Part shown: positions 15,949-25,099 of the stretch, in pieces
Layout of the letters: the number at the start of each line of letters is the position of its first letter
Position numbering within the stretch: the stretch's first letter is position 1
Source: Micromonospora sp. RP3T
GTDB lineage: Bacteria > Actinomycetota > Actinomycetes > Mycobacteriales > Micromonosporaceae
Reading direction: 5' to 3'
Length of the DNA stretch: 33,032 bases
NCBI RefSeq assembly: GCF_003027925.1
Contig: NZ_PYPS01000056.1
Span: 1-33,032, forward strand
Position numbers and translations under genes: made by a program
Notes under the pieces: generated by a model
What the model was told of the DNA's origin: nothing
The model's input: the letters and a program-made list of their open reading frames with translations, nothing else
The model's database searches: none

Positions 15949-17517
15949 GTGAGCGACCTGCTGGCCGGGGCGGCGGAGGCCGCCGCCGGCCTGGCCGTGC
16001 ACGGCGCGGACGCGGTGGACCCGTCCGCCCGCGCCGCGCTGGTCGCCCGCGACGTCCCCGCGCGGCTGGCCGCCCAGGACCCGACCCTCTGGGGGGCCGG
16101 GGCCGAGGCGGCGGCCCGCACCCGGCTGGGCTGGCTGGACACCCACTGCCGCAGCCGGGAGCTGCTCCCCCAGCTCGCCGAGCTGACCGCCGAGCTGGGC
16201 GACCTGGACCACGTGGTGCTCGCCGGTCCCGCCGGCGTCACGTCGGCCGCCGGAGTGATCGCCGACTGCCTGGGCCGACCGCTGACCGTGCTCGACACGG
16301 CCGATCCGGGGCCGGTCCGGGCGGCGCTGGGCGACCGGCCGGCGCGTACCGTGCTGGTGCTCGCCGGCCGTGACCTGGACCGGACCACCGACGCCCACCT
16401 GCGGGCGTTCCGGCGGTCCTGGCACGACGCCGGGCCGGAGGCGGCCCGGCACCTGGTGGTGGTCACCCCGCCCGGGTCGGCGCTGGAGGCGCTCGCCGAC
16501 GAGCTGGGCGCGGTGCTGATCCCGGCCGACCCGCACGTGGACGGGCCCTGGTCCGCGCTCACCGCGTTCGGCCTGGTCCCGGCCGCGCTCGCCGGCGCGC
16601 CGGTGACCGAGTTGCTGGACGAGGCGGCGGCGCTGGCCGGCGCGCTCGACCGGGAGCGGGACAATCCCGGTCTCGCGCTCGGCGCGGCGCTGGCCGGAGC
16701 GGCGGAGCACGGTCGGGCCACCGTCGCGCTGGTGCCCGACGGCACCGGCCTCGACGGGTTGCGCCACTGGGTCGGCGCGCTGCTCGCCGCCGCGACCGGC
16801 GGGCGGTTGCTGCCGGTCCCGGCGAAGTCCCCGGACGCGCCCGGTGTCGGGGGCCCGGACGTGCTGACGATCGGCCTGGGCGGCGCGCTCGGCGTGGGCG
16901 TGGGGCCCGGGGTGACCGCCGACGTGGCGGTCCACGGGCCGCTCGGCGCCCAGTTCCTCACCTGGGAGTACGCTGCCGCGACCGCCGCGGTGGCGCTGCG
17001 GGTCGACCCGTTCGCGGAGTCGGTGGGCGTCGACGACGACGGGCCCGCGCCGGCGGACGGACCGCCGTCATCGGTCGACGGCGCGGTCGAGGTGTACGCC
17101 CCGGCCGGCGCCCCCGCCGACCTGACCGGCGCGCTGCGCTGGCTGACCGACGGGCTGGCCCCTGACGAGCACCTCGCGGTGACCGCGTACCTCGACCGGC
17201 GGATCGACGCGGCGGTGGCCGGGCTGCGCCCGCTGCTGGCCCGCGTCACCGGGCGGCCGGTGACGTTCGGGTGGGGCCCCCGCCATCCGGGCCATCCCGA
17301 CGGGCGCGCCCGGCACCTCCAGATCACCGGTGCGGTCACCGACGATCTGGAGGTGCCGGGACGCCCGTACACCTTCGCGGAACTCCAGGCGGCCCAGGCC
17401 GCCGGCGACCGGCGGGCCCTGACCGGCCGGGAGCGACCGCTGCTGCGACTACACCTGACCGAGCGGGCGGCCGGCGTCGCCCAGCTGCTGGATACGGCCG
17501 GACGGACACGTACGTGA
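15949..17517 (+). CDS. Phosphoglucose isomerase-like protein with eroded active-site motifs
   Basis: A 522-residue protein between tal and zwf. It aligns by eye with the actinobacterial glucose-6-phosphate isomerase that is otherwise found beside or fused to transaldolase: two SIS-type halves, TVLDTADPGPVRAAL (113-127), ADPHVDGPWSALTAFGLVP (193-211) and, near the end, a TDDLEVPGRPYTF-type segment at about 464-476. The motifs that bind sugar phosphate are altered, however. The usual GGSSL-like loop reads GPAGVTS (93-99), the SKSGSTVET-like phosphate loop reads AGRDLDRTTDAH (139-150), GGRYS reads DGPWS (198-202), and the STGQ...HKGG region reads RHPGHPDGRAR (445-455). It may be a pseudoenzyme or have changed substrate. 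The GTG at 15949 has AAGGTGG upstream. It is in the same operon direction as zwf. Confidence 0.75.
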   Translation: MSDLLAGAAEAAAGLAVHGADAVDPSARAALVARDVPARLAAQDPTLWGAGAEAAARTRLGWLDTHCRSRELLPQLAELTAELGDLDHVVLAGPAGVTSAAGVIADCLGRPLTVLDTADPGPVRAALGDRPARTVLVLAGRDLDRTTDAHLRAFRRSWHDAGPEAARHLVVVTPPGSALEALADELGAVLIPADPHVDGPWSALTAFGLVPAALAGAPVTELLDEAAALAGALDRERDNPGLALGAALAGAAEHGRATVALVPDGTGLDGLRHWVGALLAAATGGRLLPVPAKSPDAPGVGGPDVLTIGLGGALGVGVGPGVTADVAVHGPLGAQFLTWEYAAATAAVALRVDPFAESVGVDDDGPAPADGPPSSVDGAVEVYAPAGAPADLTGALRWLTDGLAPDEHLAVTAYLDRRIDAAVAGLRPLLARVTGRPVTFGWGPRHPGHPDGRARHLQITGAVTDDLEVPGRPYTFAELQAAQAAGDRRALTGRERPLLRLHLTERAAGVAQLLDTAGRTRT

Positions 17518-17567
17518 CGATCAATGACCTGGAATCAGTGGACCGAGATGCAGGAGGAGGTGTCCCG

Positions 17568-19082
17568 GTGAACCCGCTGCGCGACCCCCAGGACCGGCGG
17601 CTGCCGCGGATCCCCGAGCCGTGCGCCCTGGTGATCTTCGGGGTCACCGGGGACCTGGCCCGCAAGAAGCTGTTACCGGCGGTCTACGACCTGGCCAACC
17701 GGGGGCTCCTGCCGCCCGGTTTCGTGGTGCTGGGCTTCGCCCGGCGCGACTGGGGCGACGGCGACTTCGAGTCGCTGGCCCACGACGCGGCCAAGAAGCA
17801 CGCCCGCACGCCGTGGCGCGAGGAGGTCTGGGCCCGGCTGGTCGGCAACATCAAGTTCGTCGGCGGCTCGTTCGACGACGACGCCGCGTTCGACCACCTC
17901 GCCACCACGCTGGACGAGCTGCGCGACACGCACGGCATCCACGGCAACGCCGCGTTCTACTTCTCCATCCCGCCGGCCGCCTTCCCGGTGGTGCTCAAGC
18001 AGCTCGCCCGCACCGGCATGGCCGACAACGAGAAGTCCGGCGGCTGGCGGCGGGTGGTGGTGGAGAAGCCGTTCGGCAACGACCTGCCCTCGGCCAAGGC
18101 GCTCAACGACCTGGTCGACGACGTCTTCACCCGGCAGGACGTCTTCCGGATCGACCACTACCTGGGCAAGGAGACGGTCCAGAACATCCTGGCGCTGCGG
18201 TTCGCCAACAATCTGTTCGAGCCGCTGTGGAACTCCAAGTACGTCGACTCGGTGCAGATCACCATGGCCGAGGACGTCGGTATCGGCACCCGGGCCGCGT
18301 TCTACGACTCGGTCGGCACCGCCCGCGACGTGCTCCAGAACCACCTGCTCCAACTGCTCGCCCTGGTCGCCATGGAGGAACCGACCAGCTTCGACGCCGA
18401 CGAGATCCGGGCCGAGAAGCTGAAGGTGCTCAAGGCCATCGCCGTGCCCCGGGACGTCGCCCGGGACACCGTGCGCGGGCAGTACCTGCCCGGCTGGGTG
18501 GGCGGCGAGCGCGCCAAGGGCTACCTGGAGGAGGAGGACGTCCCGGAGGACTCCACCACCGAGACGTACGTGGCGGTGAAGCTGGCCATCCAGAACCGGC
18601 GCTGGGCCGGCGTGCCGTTCTACATCCGCGCCGGCAAGCGGCTGCCCCGGCGGGTCACCGAGGTGGCCATCATGTTCAAGAAGGCGCCGCACCTGCCGTT
18701 CAACCCGGCCGACATGGAGTCCCTCGGCGCCAACCAGCTCGTCATCCGGGTGCAGCCGGACGAGGGCGTGGTGCTGAAGTTCGGCTCCAAGGTCCCGGGC
18801 ACCACCATGGAGGTCCGCGACATCGCGATGGACTTCCAGTACGGCGAGGCGTTCACCGAGTCCAGCCCCGAGGCGTACGAGCGGCTGGTGCTGGACGTGC
18901 TCATCGGCGACCGGACGCTGTTCCCGGACGCCGCCGAGGTGGAGCAGAGCTGGCAGGTGGTGGACCCGCTGGAGCACGCCTGGGAGGGCACCACGCCGGA
19001 GCCGTACCGGGCCGGCGAGTGGGGTCCCCGGGCCGCCGACGAGATGCTGGCCCACGAGGGCCGGGCTTGGCGGAGAGCGTGA
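17568..19082 (+). CDS. zwf: Glucose-6-phosphate 1-dehydrogenase
   Basis: A 504-residue enzyme that oxidises glucose-6-phosphate to 6-phosphogluconolactone and makes NADPH, the first step of the oxidative pentose-phosphate pathway. The nucleotide-binding segment FGVTGDLARKKLLPAVYDL is at 24-42, EKPFG at 166-170, and the substrate motif IDHYLGKE at 195-202 with the catalytic-site His197; RAGKRLP lies further on. The length is typical. The GTG at 17568 is chosen because GGAGGAGG stands 7 bases upstream; the frame extends further upstream but overlaps the pgi-like gene. The stop codon is formed within the short repeat that leads into opcA. Confidence 0.96.
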   Translation: MNPLRDPQDRRLPRIPEPCALVIFGVTGDLARKKLLPAVYDLANRGLLPPGFVVLGFARRDWGDGDFESLAHDAAKKHARTPWREEVWARLVGNIKFVGGSFDDDAAFDHLATTLDELRDTHGIHGNAAFYFSIPPAAFPVVLKQLARTGMADNEKSGGWRRVVVEKPFGNDLPSAKALNDLVDDVFTRQDVFRIDHYLGKETVQNILALRFANNLFEPLWNSKYVDSVQITMAEDVGIGTRAAFYDSVGTARDVLQNHLLQLLALVAMEEPTSFDADEIRAEKLKVLKAIAVPRDVARDTVRGQYLPGWVGGERAKGYLEEEDVPEDSTTETYVAVKLAIQNRRWAGVPFYIRAGKRLPRRVTEVAIMFKKAPHLPFNPADMESLGANQLVIRVQPDEGVVLKFGSKVPGTTMEVRDIAMDFQYGEAFTESSPEAYERLVLDVLIGDRTLFPDAAEVEQSWQVVDPLEHAWEGTTPEPYRAGEWGPRAADEMLAHEGRAWRRA

Positions 19083-19108
19083 GCGAGCAGAGCGAGCGAA
19101 CCAGGAGG
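19079..19108 (+). repeat. Short gene-proximal repeat (GTGAGCG...GCGAACCAGG), copy B
   Basis: It runs across the zwf stop codon (TGA at 19080-19082) and ends in the AGGAGG that serves as the opcA ribosome-binding site. Its inside is a tandem GAGCGAGC-type pattern. It shares both ends with the longer copy at 15890-15942. Confidence 0.45.
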
Positions 19109-19113
19109 CTCCG

Positions 19114-20130
19114 ATGATCGGGCTGTGGGACACCACCGGCAACGAGGTGGTCAAGGCGCTGGCCGCCGAGCGGCGCAGCGCGGGCGGGGTGGCCAGCGGC
19201 ATGGCGCTCACGCTCATCGTCGTGGTGGACGAGAAGCGGGTCCGGGAGGCCGAGGCGGCGGCCACCATCGCCGCCGCCGCGCACCCCTGCCGGCTGCTCG
19301 TGGTGGTCCGCTCGGACATCGAGCGGGACCGCAACCGGCTGGACGCGGAGATCGTGGTGGGCGGCCGGCTCGGCCCCTGCGAGGCGGTGGTGACCCGGAT
19401 GTACGGCCGGCTCGCGCTGCACGCCGAGTCCGTGGTGATGCCGCTGCTGGTGCCGGACGTGCCGGTGGTGACCTGGTGGCACGGCGAGCCGCCGGACGAG
19501 ATCGCCACCGACTTCCTCGGCGTGGTGGCCGACCGGCGGATCACCGACTCGGCGCAGGCCGCCGACCCGATCGCCGCGCTGCGGCAGCGGGCCTGCGACT
19601 ACGCGCCGGGCGACACCGACCTGGCGTGGACCCGGATCACCCCGTGGCGCACGCTTGTCGCCGGCGCGTTCGACACCACCCAGGCCCGGGTCACCGAGGC
19701 GACGGTGGTGGCGCCGCGCACCGACCCGACCGCGGCGCTGATGCGGGGCTGGCTGACCGCGCGCCTCGGCATCGAGCCGGCCTGGGAGCACACCGACGAG
19801 TTCCCGCGCATGCGTGAGGTGCAGCTGCGCTGCGCCAACGGCGACGAGCTGACGCTCACCCGGGACGACAGCGTGGCCCGGTTCCGGCGTACCGGGCAGG
19901 AGGACCGGACGCTGCCGCTGGTCCGTCGGCCGCTCGGCGACGAGCTGGCCGAGGAGTTGCGCCGGCTCGACGCCGACCAGGTGTACGCCGAGGCGCTCGG
20001 CGCGACGGCCGGGCTGACCGGGCTGGACCAGCGGGCGGCCCAGCGGGTGCACGTGTGGAAGGATCCGGCGACCGCCAAGCGGGCCGAGGCGGGCGTGACC
20101 GCGCACGCGGGCGCGACCGCCAACGAGTGA
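19114..20130 (+). CDS. opcA: OpcA, glucose-6-phosphate dehydrogenase assembly/activator protein
   Basis: A 338-residue OpcA family protein. In actinobacteria and cyanobacteria OpcA is encoded next to zwf and is needed for assembly or redox-dependent activity of glucose-6-phosphate dehydrogenase. Family segments visible are MIGLWDTTGNEVVKAL at the start, GGVASGMALTLIVVV at about 24-38, the CEAVVTRMYGRLALHAESVVMPLLVPDVPVV region at about 90-120, and VVTWWHGEPP. The ATG at 19114 follows AGGAGG at 6-base spacing. It lies 31 bases after zwf and 48 bases before pgl, in one transcription unit. Confidence 0.95.
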   Translation: MIGLWDTTGNEVVKALAAERRSAGGVASGMALTLIVVVDEKRVREAEAAATIAAAAHPCRLLVVVRSDIERDRNRLDAEIVVGGRLGPCEAVVTRMYGRLALHAESVVMPLLVPDVPVVTWWHGEPPDEIATDFLGVVADRRITDSAQAADPIAALRQRACDYAPGDTDLAWTRITPWRTLVAGAFDTTQARVTEATVVAPRTDPTAALMRGWLTARLGIEPAWEHTDEFPRMREVQLRCANGDELTLTRDDSVARFRRTGQEDRTLPLVRRPLGDELAEELRRLDADQVYAEALGATAGLTGLDQRAAQRVHVWKDPATAKRAEAGVTAHAGATANE

Positions 20131-20178
20131 CCGCCCGGACCGGGCGACCGGACACACAGAGACACGAGGGCACGACGG

Positions 20179-20949
20179 ATGACTGAGGCGAGTGTCGCCG
20201 TACACGCCGACCCCGACCTGCTGGCGCAGGCGGTGGCGGCCCGGCTGGTGGTGAAGCTGCTCGACGCGCAGGCCGAGCGCGGTCAGGCGTCGGTGGTGCT
20301 GACCGGCGGGCGGATCGCCGCGGCGGTGTACCGCGCGGTCGGCCAGCTCCCCGCGCGGGACGCCGTGGACTGGTCGCGGGTCGACGTCTGGTGGGGTGAC
20401 GAGCGGTTCCTGCCGGCCGGCGACCCGGAACGCAACGAGACCCAGGCCCGGGCGGCGCTGCTGGACGCGGTGCCGCTGGACCCGGCCCGGGTGCACCCGA
20501 TGCCGGCGTCGGACGGTCCGGCCGGCGACGACCCGGAGGCGGCCGCCGCCGGGTACGCGCGTGAGCTGGCCGCCGCCGCCCGGCCGGGGCACGCCACGCT
20601 CCCCCACTTCGACGTGCTGATGCTCGGCGTCGGTGAGGACGGGCATGTGGCGTCCGTGTTCCCGGAGCACCCGGTGCACCACGACAGCCGCCCGGTCAGC
20701 GCGGTACGCGGCAGCCCGAAGCCGCCGCCGGTGCGGACCACGCTGACGCTGCCGACGATCAACACGGCCGAGGAGGTGTGGCTGATCGCCGCAGGCACGG
20801 ACAAGGCGAGGGCGGTGGGCATGGCGCTGGCCGGGGCCGGGTCGGTGCAACTGCCGGCAGCCGGTGTGCACGGCGTCTCCCGCACCCTCTGGCTGCTGGA
20901 CCGCGCCGCCGCGGCCGACGTCCCACCCCGCGCCCGCAGCCTCCGCTGA
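20179..20949 (+). CDS. pgl: 6-phosphogluconolactonase
   Basis: A 256-residue DevB/Pgl family hydrolase that opens 6-phosphogluconolactone, the product of Zwf, to 6-phosphogluconate. The typical segments are VVLTGGRIAAAVYRAV (about 36-51), VDVWWGDERFLPAGDPERNETQARAALL and the catalytic-region LGVGEDGHVASVFPEH. The length is normal. It is the last gene of the plus-strand pentose-phosphate cluster and is followed at once by a large inverted repeat facing the convergent rbpA gene. 6-phosphogluconate dehydrogenase is not in this window. Confidence 0.95.
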   Translation: MTEASVAVHADPDLLAQAVAARLVVKLLDAQAERGQASVVLTGGRIAAAVYRAVGQLPARDAVDWSRVDVWWGDERFLPAGDPERNETQARAALLDAVPLDPARVHPMPASDGPAGDDPEAAAAGYARELAAAARPGHATLPHFDVLMLGVGEDGHVASVFPEHPVHHDSRPVSAVRGSPKPPPVRTTLTLPTINTAEEVWLIAAGTDKARAVGMALAGAGSVQLPAAGVHGVSRTLWLLDRAAAADVPPRARSLR

Positions 20950-21008
20950 GGTGCAAGGAGGGGCCCCTTCTTAACGTTTCCGGTAGAGAAGGGGCCCCTC
21001 CTCACACC
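20950..21008. terminator. Large inverted repeat between convergent pgl and rbpA (bidirectional terminator, repeat-like)
   Basis: Two 22-base arms (20950-20971 and 20987-21008) pair at 20 of 22 positions around a 15-base loop. Each arm has the self-complementary core AGGGGCCCCT. It starts at the last base of the pgl stop codon and ends 4 bases before the rbpA stop, so it can end both transcripts. The composition (AAGGAGGGGCCCCTTCTTAA) resembles intergenic elements I recall as common in Micromonosporaceae genomes, but that is memory rather than a search. Confidence 0.75.
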
Positions 21009-21012
21009 TCGG

Positions 21013-21357
21013 TCAGGCGCGGCCCCGGCGGTGGCGCAGGGCGGCCAGCGCCTCGGCCAGCAGCGCCTCGCCCTCCTCGGGGGTACGCCGCTCCTGCACG
21101 TACGCCAGGTGGGTCTTGTACGGCTCGGCGCGGGTGCGGCCCGGCGGGTTGCCCGGCTCGGGGCCGGCGGGCTCGCCGCAGCGGGGGCAGTCCCACGACG
21201 CCGGGGTCTCCGCCTCGGCGGCGATCAGGAACTCGACCCGGTGCTCGTGGCGGCACCAGTAGACGACCGGCCGGCGCGGCGCCGGCTCGGCCCGCTGGTC
21301 GAAACGCTCGGGGGCGGACCCGATCCGGGTGCCGCGGATGACGTTGTTGCTGGGCAC
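21013..21357 (-). CDS. rbpA: RNA polymerase-binding protein RbpA
   Basis: A 114-residue RbpA, which binds RNA polymerase and the principal sigma factor and stabilises open complexes in actinobacteria. The N terminus has the RbpA start VIRGTRIGS (residues 6-14). A central zinc-binding core has Cys35, His37/His39 and Cys57/Cys60 (YWCRHEHRVEF ... WDCPRCG), and the sigma-binding C-terminal helix is RTPEEGEALLAEALAALRHRRGR. The GTG at 21357 is chosen because a GGGAG sequence stands 9 bases upstream and the N terminus then matches the family; upstream in-frame codons would run into the secG terminator. It is separated from secG by a strong hairpin, so it probably has its own promoter. Confidence 0.92.
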   Translation of the reverse strand: MPSNNVIRGTRIGSAPERFDQRAEPAPRRPVVYWCRHEHRVEFLIAAEAETPASWDCPRCGEPAGPEPGNPPGRTRAEPYKTHLAYVQERRTPEEGEALLAEALAALRHRRGRA

Positions 21358-21431
21358 GTTGCGCGCTCCCTGTCGTCGAAGGGGCCGCCGCCGGAAGGGG
21401 TCGGCGGCGGGCGACGGGCGGCGGAACAGAA

Positions 21432-21462
21432 CTGCGCGCGGTCCGTCACGGACCGCGCGCAG
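21432..21462 (-). terminator. Perfect hairpin terminator after secG
   Basis: CTGCGCGCGGTCCGT and its exact reverse complement flank a single base, followed on the minus strand by TTCTGTT. The position 23 bases past the secG stop and the T-rich tail mark the likely end of the gap-pgk-tpiA-secG transcript. Confidence 0.75.
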
Positions 21463-21485
21463 ATTGTACGCGTAGACGCGCTCGC

Positions 21486-21746
21486 TCAGGTGCCGCTGGC
21501 CATCTGGAGGCGCAGCCACAGGCCGAGCCCGACGATGCACGCGAACCAGACGATCCCCACCAGAACGGTGTAGCGGTCGAGGTTCTTCTCGGCCACGGAG
21601 GAACCGGCCAGGCTGGAGCTGACGCCGCCGCCGAACATGCTCGACAAGCCGCCGCCCTTACCGCGGTGCAGGAGGATCAGCAGGGTGAGCAGCACGCTGG
21701 TGATGACCAGCAAGGTGATCATCGTGTAGGCGAACCAGATCGGCAT
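21486..21746 (-). CDS. secG: Preprotein translocase subunit SecG
   Basis: An 86-residue protein with two membrane spans (about 4-26 and 62-80) joined by a Gly/Ser-rich loop containing LLILLHRGKGGGLSSMFGGG at about 21-40, the conserved SecG signature. It is the small accessory subunit of the SecYEG export channel in the cytoplasmic membrane. The ATG at 21746 gives the usual length; an upstream in-frame ATG would add 10 residues before the first span. Its position after tpiA is conserved across actinobacteria. Confidence 0.93.
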   Translation of the reverse strand: MPIWFAYTMITLLVITSVLLTLLILLHRGKGGGLSSMFGGGVSSSLAGSSVAEKNLDRYTVLVGIVWFACIVGLGLWLRLQMASGT

Positions 21747-21841
21747 GGCGGGGGTCAGTCCTCTCGTTGCGATCACTGCCCGGGCCTGTCGGGCACTGCG
21801 GCACCGACCGGTGGACGGGCAGCGTCAAGGATAGCGAGCGA

Positions 21842-22633
21842 TCAGCGGGCCGTGTGCTCCGGGAACCGACAGATCCGCGCGAACTCCTCCGCGTCGAGGC
21901 TGGCGCCCCCGACCAGGGCCCCGTCCACGTCCGGCTGGGCCATGATCGCGGCGACGTTCGACGACTTGACCGACCCGCCGTAGAGGATCCGGACCTGCTG
22001 GGCGGTGGTCTCGTCGTAGGTCTCCACGAGCCGCTTGCGCACCTCGCCGCAGACCTCCTGCGCGTCCTCCGGCGTCGCCGTCTTGCCGGTGCCGATCGCC
22101 CAGACCGGCTCGTACGCGACGACGACCTGGGTGACCTGTTCGGCGGTGAGGCCCTTGAGCGCGCCGTCGAGCTGGTCGCAGCAGTGCGGCACCTGCCGGA
22201 GCTGCTCCCGCACCTCGAGGCCCTCACCGATGCAGAGGATCGGCGTGAGCCCGTTCGCCAGCGCCGCCGCCACCTTCGCGTTGACCAGCGCGTCGTCCTC
22301 GCCGTGGTACTGCCGCCGCTCGGAGTGGCCGACCACCACGTACCCGCAGCCCAGCTTCGACAGCATCGGCCCGGCGATGTCTCCGGTGTACGCCCCGGAC
22401 GGGAACGGCGACAGGTCCTGCGCGCCGTAGCCGATCAGCAGCTTGTCGCCGTCCACCGCGGTCTGCACAGTGCGCAGGTCGGTGAAGGGCGGCAGCACCA
22501 CGCACTCGACGTCGGTGAGCTGCTTCTCGGTCAGGCTCGCGGCCAGCTTCTGCACCAGCAGGTTCGCCTCGAGGTGGTTCAGGTTCATCTTCCAGTTGCC
22601 GGCCATCAGCGGCCGGCGGGTGGTGCTCGCCAT
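21842..22633 (-). CDS. tpiA: Triosephosphate isomerase
   Basis: A 263-residue TIM-barrel enzyme that interconverts dihydroxyacetone phosphate and glyceraldehyde-3-phosphate. The catalytic residues are in place: Lys15 in GNWKMN, His103 in VGHSERRQ and Glu175 in AYEPVWAIGTG; the phosphate-binding YGGSVKSSN lies near the end. Its ATG at 22633 directly abuts the pgk stop codon, so the two are translationally coupled. secG follows after 95 bases. Confidence 0.97.
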   Translation of the reverse strand: MASTTRRPLMAGNWKMNLNHLEANLLVQKLAASLTEKQLTDVECVVLPPFTDLRTVQTAVDGDKLLIGYGAQDLSPFPSGAYTGDIAGPMLSKLGCGYVVVGHSERRQYHGEDDALVNAKVAAALANGLTPILCIGEGLEVREQLRQVPHCCDQLDGALKGLTAEQVTQVVVAYEPVWAIGTGKTATPEDAQEVCGEVRKRLVETYDETTAQQVRILYGGSVKSSNVAAIMAQPDVDGALVGGASLDAEEFARICRFPEHTAR

Positions 22634-23829
22634 TCAGTTCTCCAGAGCCGCGATGCCGGGGAGGGTCTTGCCCTCCAGGTATTCCAGGGAGGCGCCGCCA
22701 CCGGTGGAGATGTGCCCGAACGAGGACTCGTCCAGACCCAGGGCGCGCACCGCCGCGGCGGAGTCACCGCCGCCCACCACGCTGAACGCGTCCGTCTTGG
22801 TGATCGCCTCGGCCACCCCGCGGGTGCCGTTGGCGAACGCCGCCATCTCGAACACGCCCATCGGGCCGTTCCAGAAGATCGTCTTCGCCTGGGACAGCGC
22901 GGCGGCGAAGCCGGCCACCGTCTCCGGGCCGATGTCCAGCCCCAGCCGGTGGCTGGGGATGCCGTCGGCCGGCACGGTGTCGTGCGCGGCGTCCGGGGCG
23001 AAGGCGTCCGCGGCCACCACGTCGACCGGGAGCATGATCTTGCCGGCGGAGCGCTCCAGGAGGTTCCGGCAGGTCTCGACCATCTCCTCCTCCAGCAGCG
23101 ACGTGCCCACCTCGTGGCCCTGGGCCTTGAGGAACGTGAAGCACATCCCGCCGCCGATGAGCAGCCGGTCGACGGTGGGCAGCAGCGCCTCGATCACGGC
23201 CAGCTTGTCGGAGACCTTCGAGCCGCCCAGCACCACCACGTACGGCCGCTCGGGCGCGCCGGTCAGCTTGCTGAGCACCTCCACCTCGCGCAGCACGAGG
23301 CGGCCGGCCACGTGCGGCAGCCGGGCCGGCACGTCGTGCACGCTGGCGTGCTTGCGGTGCACCGCGCCGAACGCGTCGTCGACGTACGCGTCGCCGAGCG
23401 CCGCGAGCTGGTCGGCGAACGCGCCCCGCTCGGCCTCGTCCTTGCTGGTCTCGCCCTTGTTGAAGCGCAGGTTCTCCAGCAGCGCGACCTGACCGTCGGC
23501 CAGGCCGGCCACTGTCGACTGTGCCGAGTCACCGACGGTGTCCTCGGCGAAGTGCACCGGGGCGCCGAGCAGCTCACCGAGCCGCCCGGCGACCGGGCGG
23601 AGGCTGAACTGCGGGTCCGGCGCGCCCTTCGGACGGCCCAGGTGCGAACAGACGACCACCTTCGCGCCGGCCTGCACCAACGCGCTCAGCGTCGGCAGCA
23701 CGGCCCGGATCCGCCCGTCGTCGGTGATGTCACCGGTCTGCTTGTCGAGCGGGACGTTCAGGTCGGCGCGCACCAGCACGCGCCGACCCGACACCCCCTC
23801 GGCGAGCAGGTCGTCGAGGTTACGAATCG

Positions 23830-23833
<4 letters not shown>
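22634..23833 (-). CDS. pgk: Phosphoglycerate kinase
   Basis: A 399-residue enzyme that makes ATP from 1,3-bisphosphoglycerate. The N-terminal signature VLVRADLNVPL is at about 19-29, the substrate loop CSHLGRPKG and the basic-site segments follow, and the C-terminal nucleotide region has IFWNGPMGVFE and VVGGGDSAAAV. The GTG at 23833 overlaps the stop codon of gap in a GTGA quartet. The length and order gap-pgk-tpiA are typical. Confidence 0.96.
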
Positions 23834-24834
<1,001 letters not shown>

Positions 24835-24858
24835 AGGTTCCATCTCCTCGCGTTCTGG

Positions 24859-24887
24859 TCCGCCGGCGTCAGACCACAGCCGGCGGA
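24859..24887 (-). promoter_or_regulatory. Hairpin in the gap leader just upstream of the ribosome-binding site
   Basis: A perfect 9-bp stem (TCCGCCGGC / GCCGGCGGA) with an 11-base loop lies 10 bases upstream of the GAGGAG used by gap. A second small hairpin (ACCGCC / GGCGGT, 24963-24977) lies further upstream. The placement suggests control of translation or message stability; the function is inferred. Confidence 0.4.
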
Positions 24888-25024
24888 GGTGTGTGCGCCG
24901 ACCGTTGGAGCCGGCCGTTGACGATGTCATCTCGGCCACCCCGCCGCGGTCCTGGGGACCTGACCGCCCGAGGCGGTGAGTGCGGCGAGGAGTGCCTGTG
25001 CCGGCCCCCTTGCCGTACGCAGCG

Positions 25025-25030
25025 ACCCTA
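25025..25030 (-). promoter_or_regulatory. Candidate gap -10 box (TAGGGT)
   Basis: On the minus strand TAGGGT lies within CTCGGATAGGGTC, almost identical to the tkt promoter candidate at 12430-12435. It predicts a gap leader of about 185 bases. There is no clear -35 element. The 265-base region between whiA and gap otherwise shows only hairpins. Confidence 0.45.
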
Positions 25031-25099
25031 TCCGAGCGCGTGGCGGCGCGCTGCGGCGGGTGGTGATCCCGGTCGCGCGACGTCGCCCCCTCCGTCCTA

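Noticed and set aside
14601..17372. Long minus-strand open frame opposite tal and the pgi-like gene
   Set aside because: The product is Ser/Arg/Pro/Ala-rich and without motifs, and the plus-strand frames carry recognisable proteins with ribosome-binding sites.
17271..17567. An N-terminal extension of zwf by 99 codons
   Set aside because: It overlaps the end of the pgi-like gene and is low-complexity; GGAGGAGG correctly placed before the GTG at 17568 and the family length support the shorter form.
21777..21795. Small dyad TGCCCG...CGGGCA between tpiA and secG
   Set aside because: A six-base GC stem with a 7-base loop is expected by chance at this base composition, and tpiA-secG is normally one transcript.
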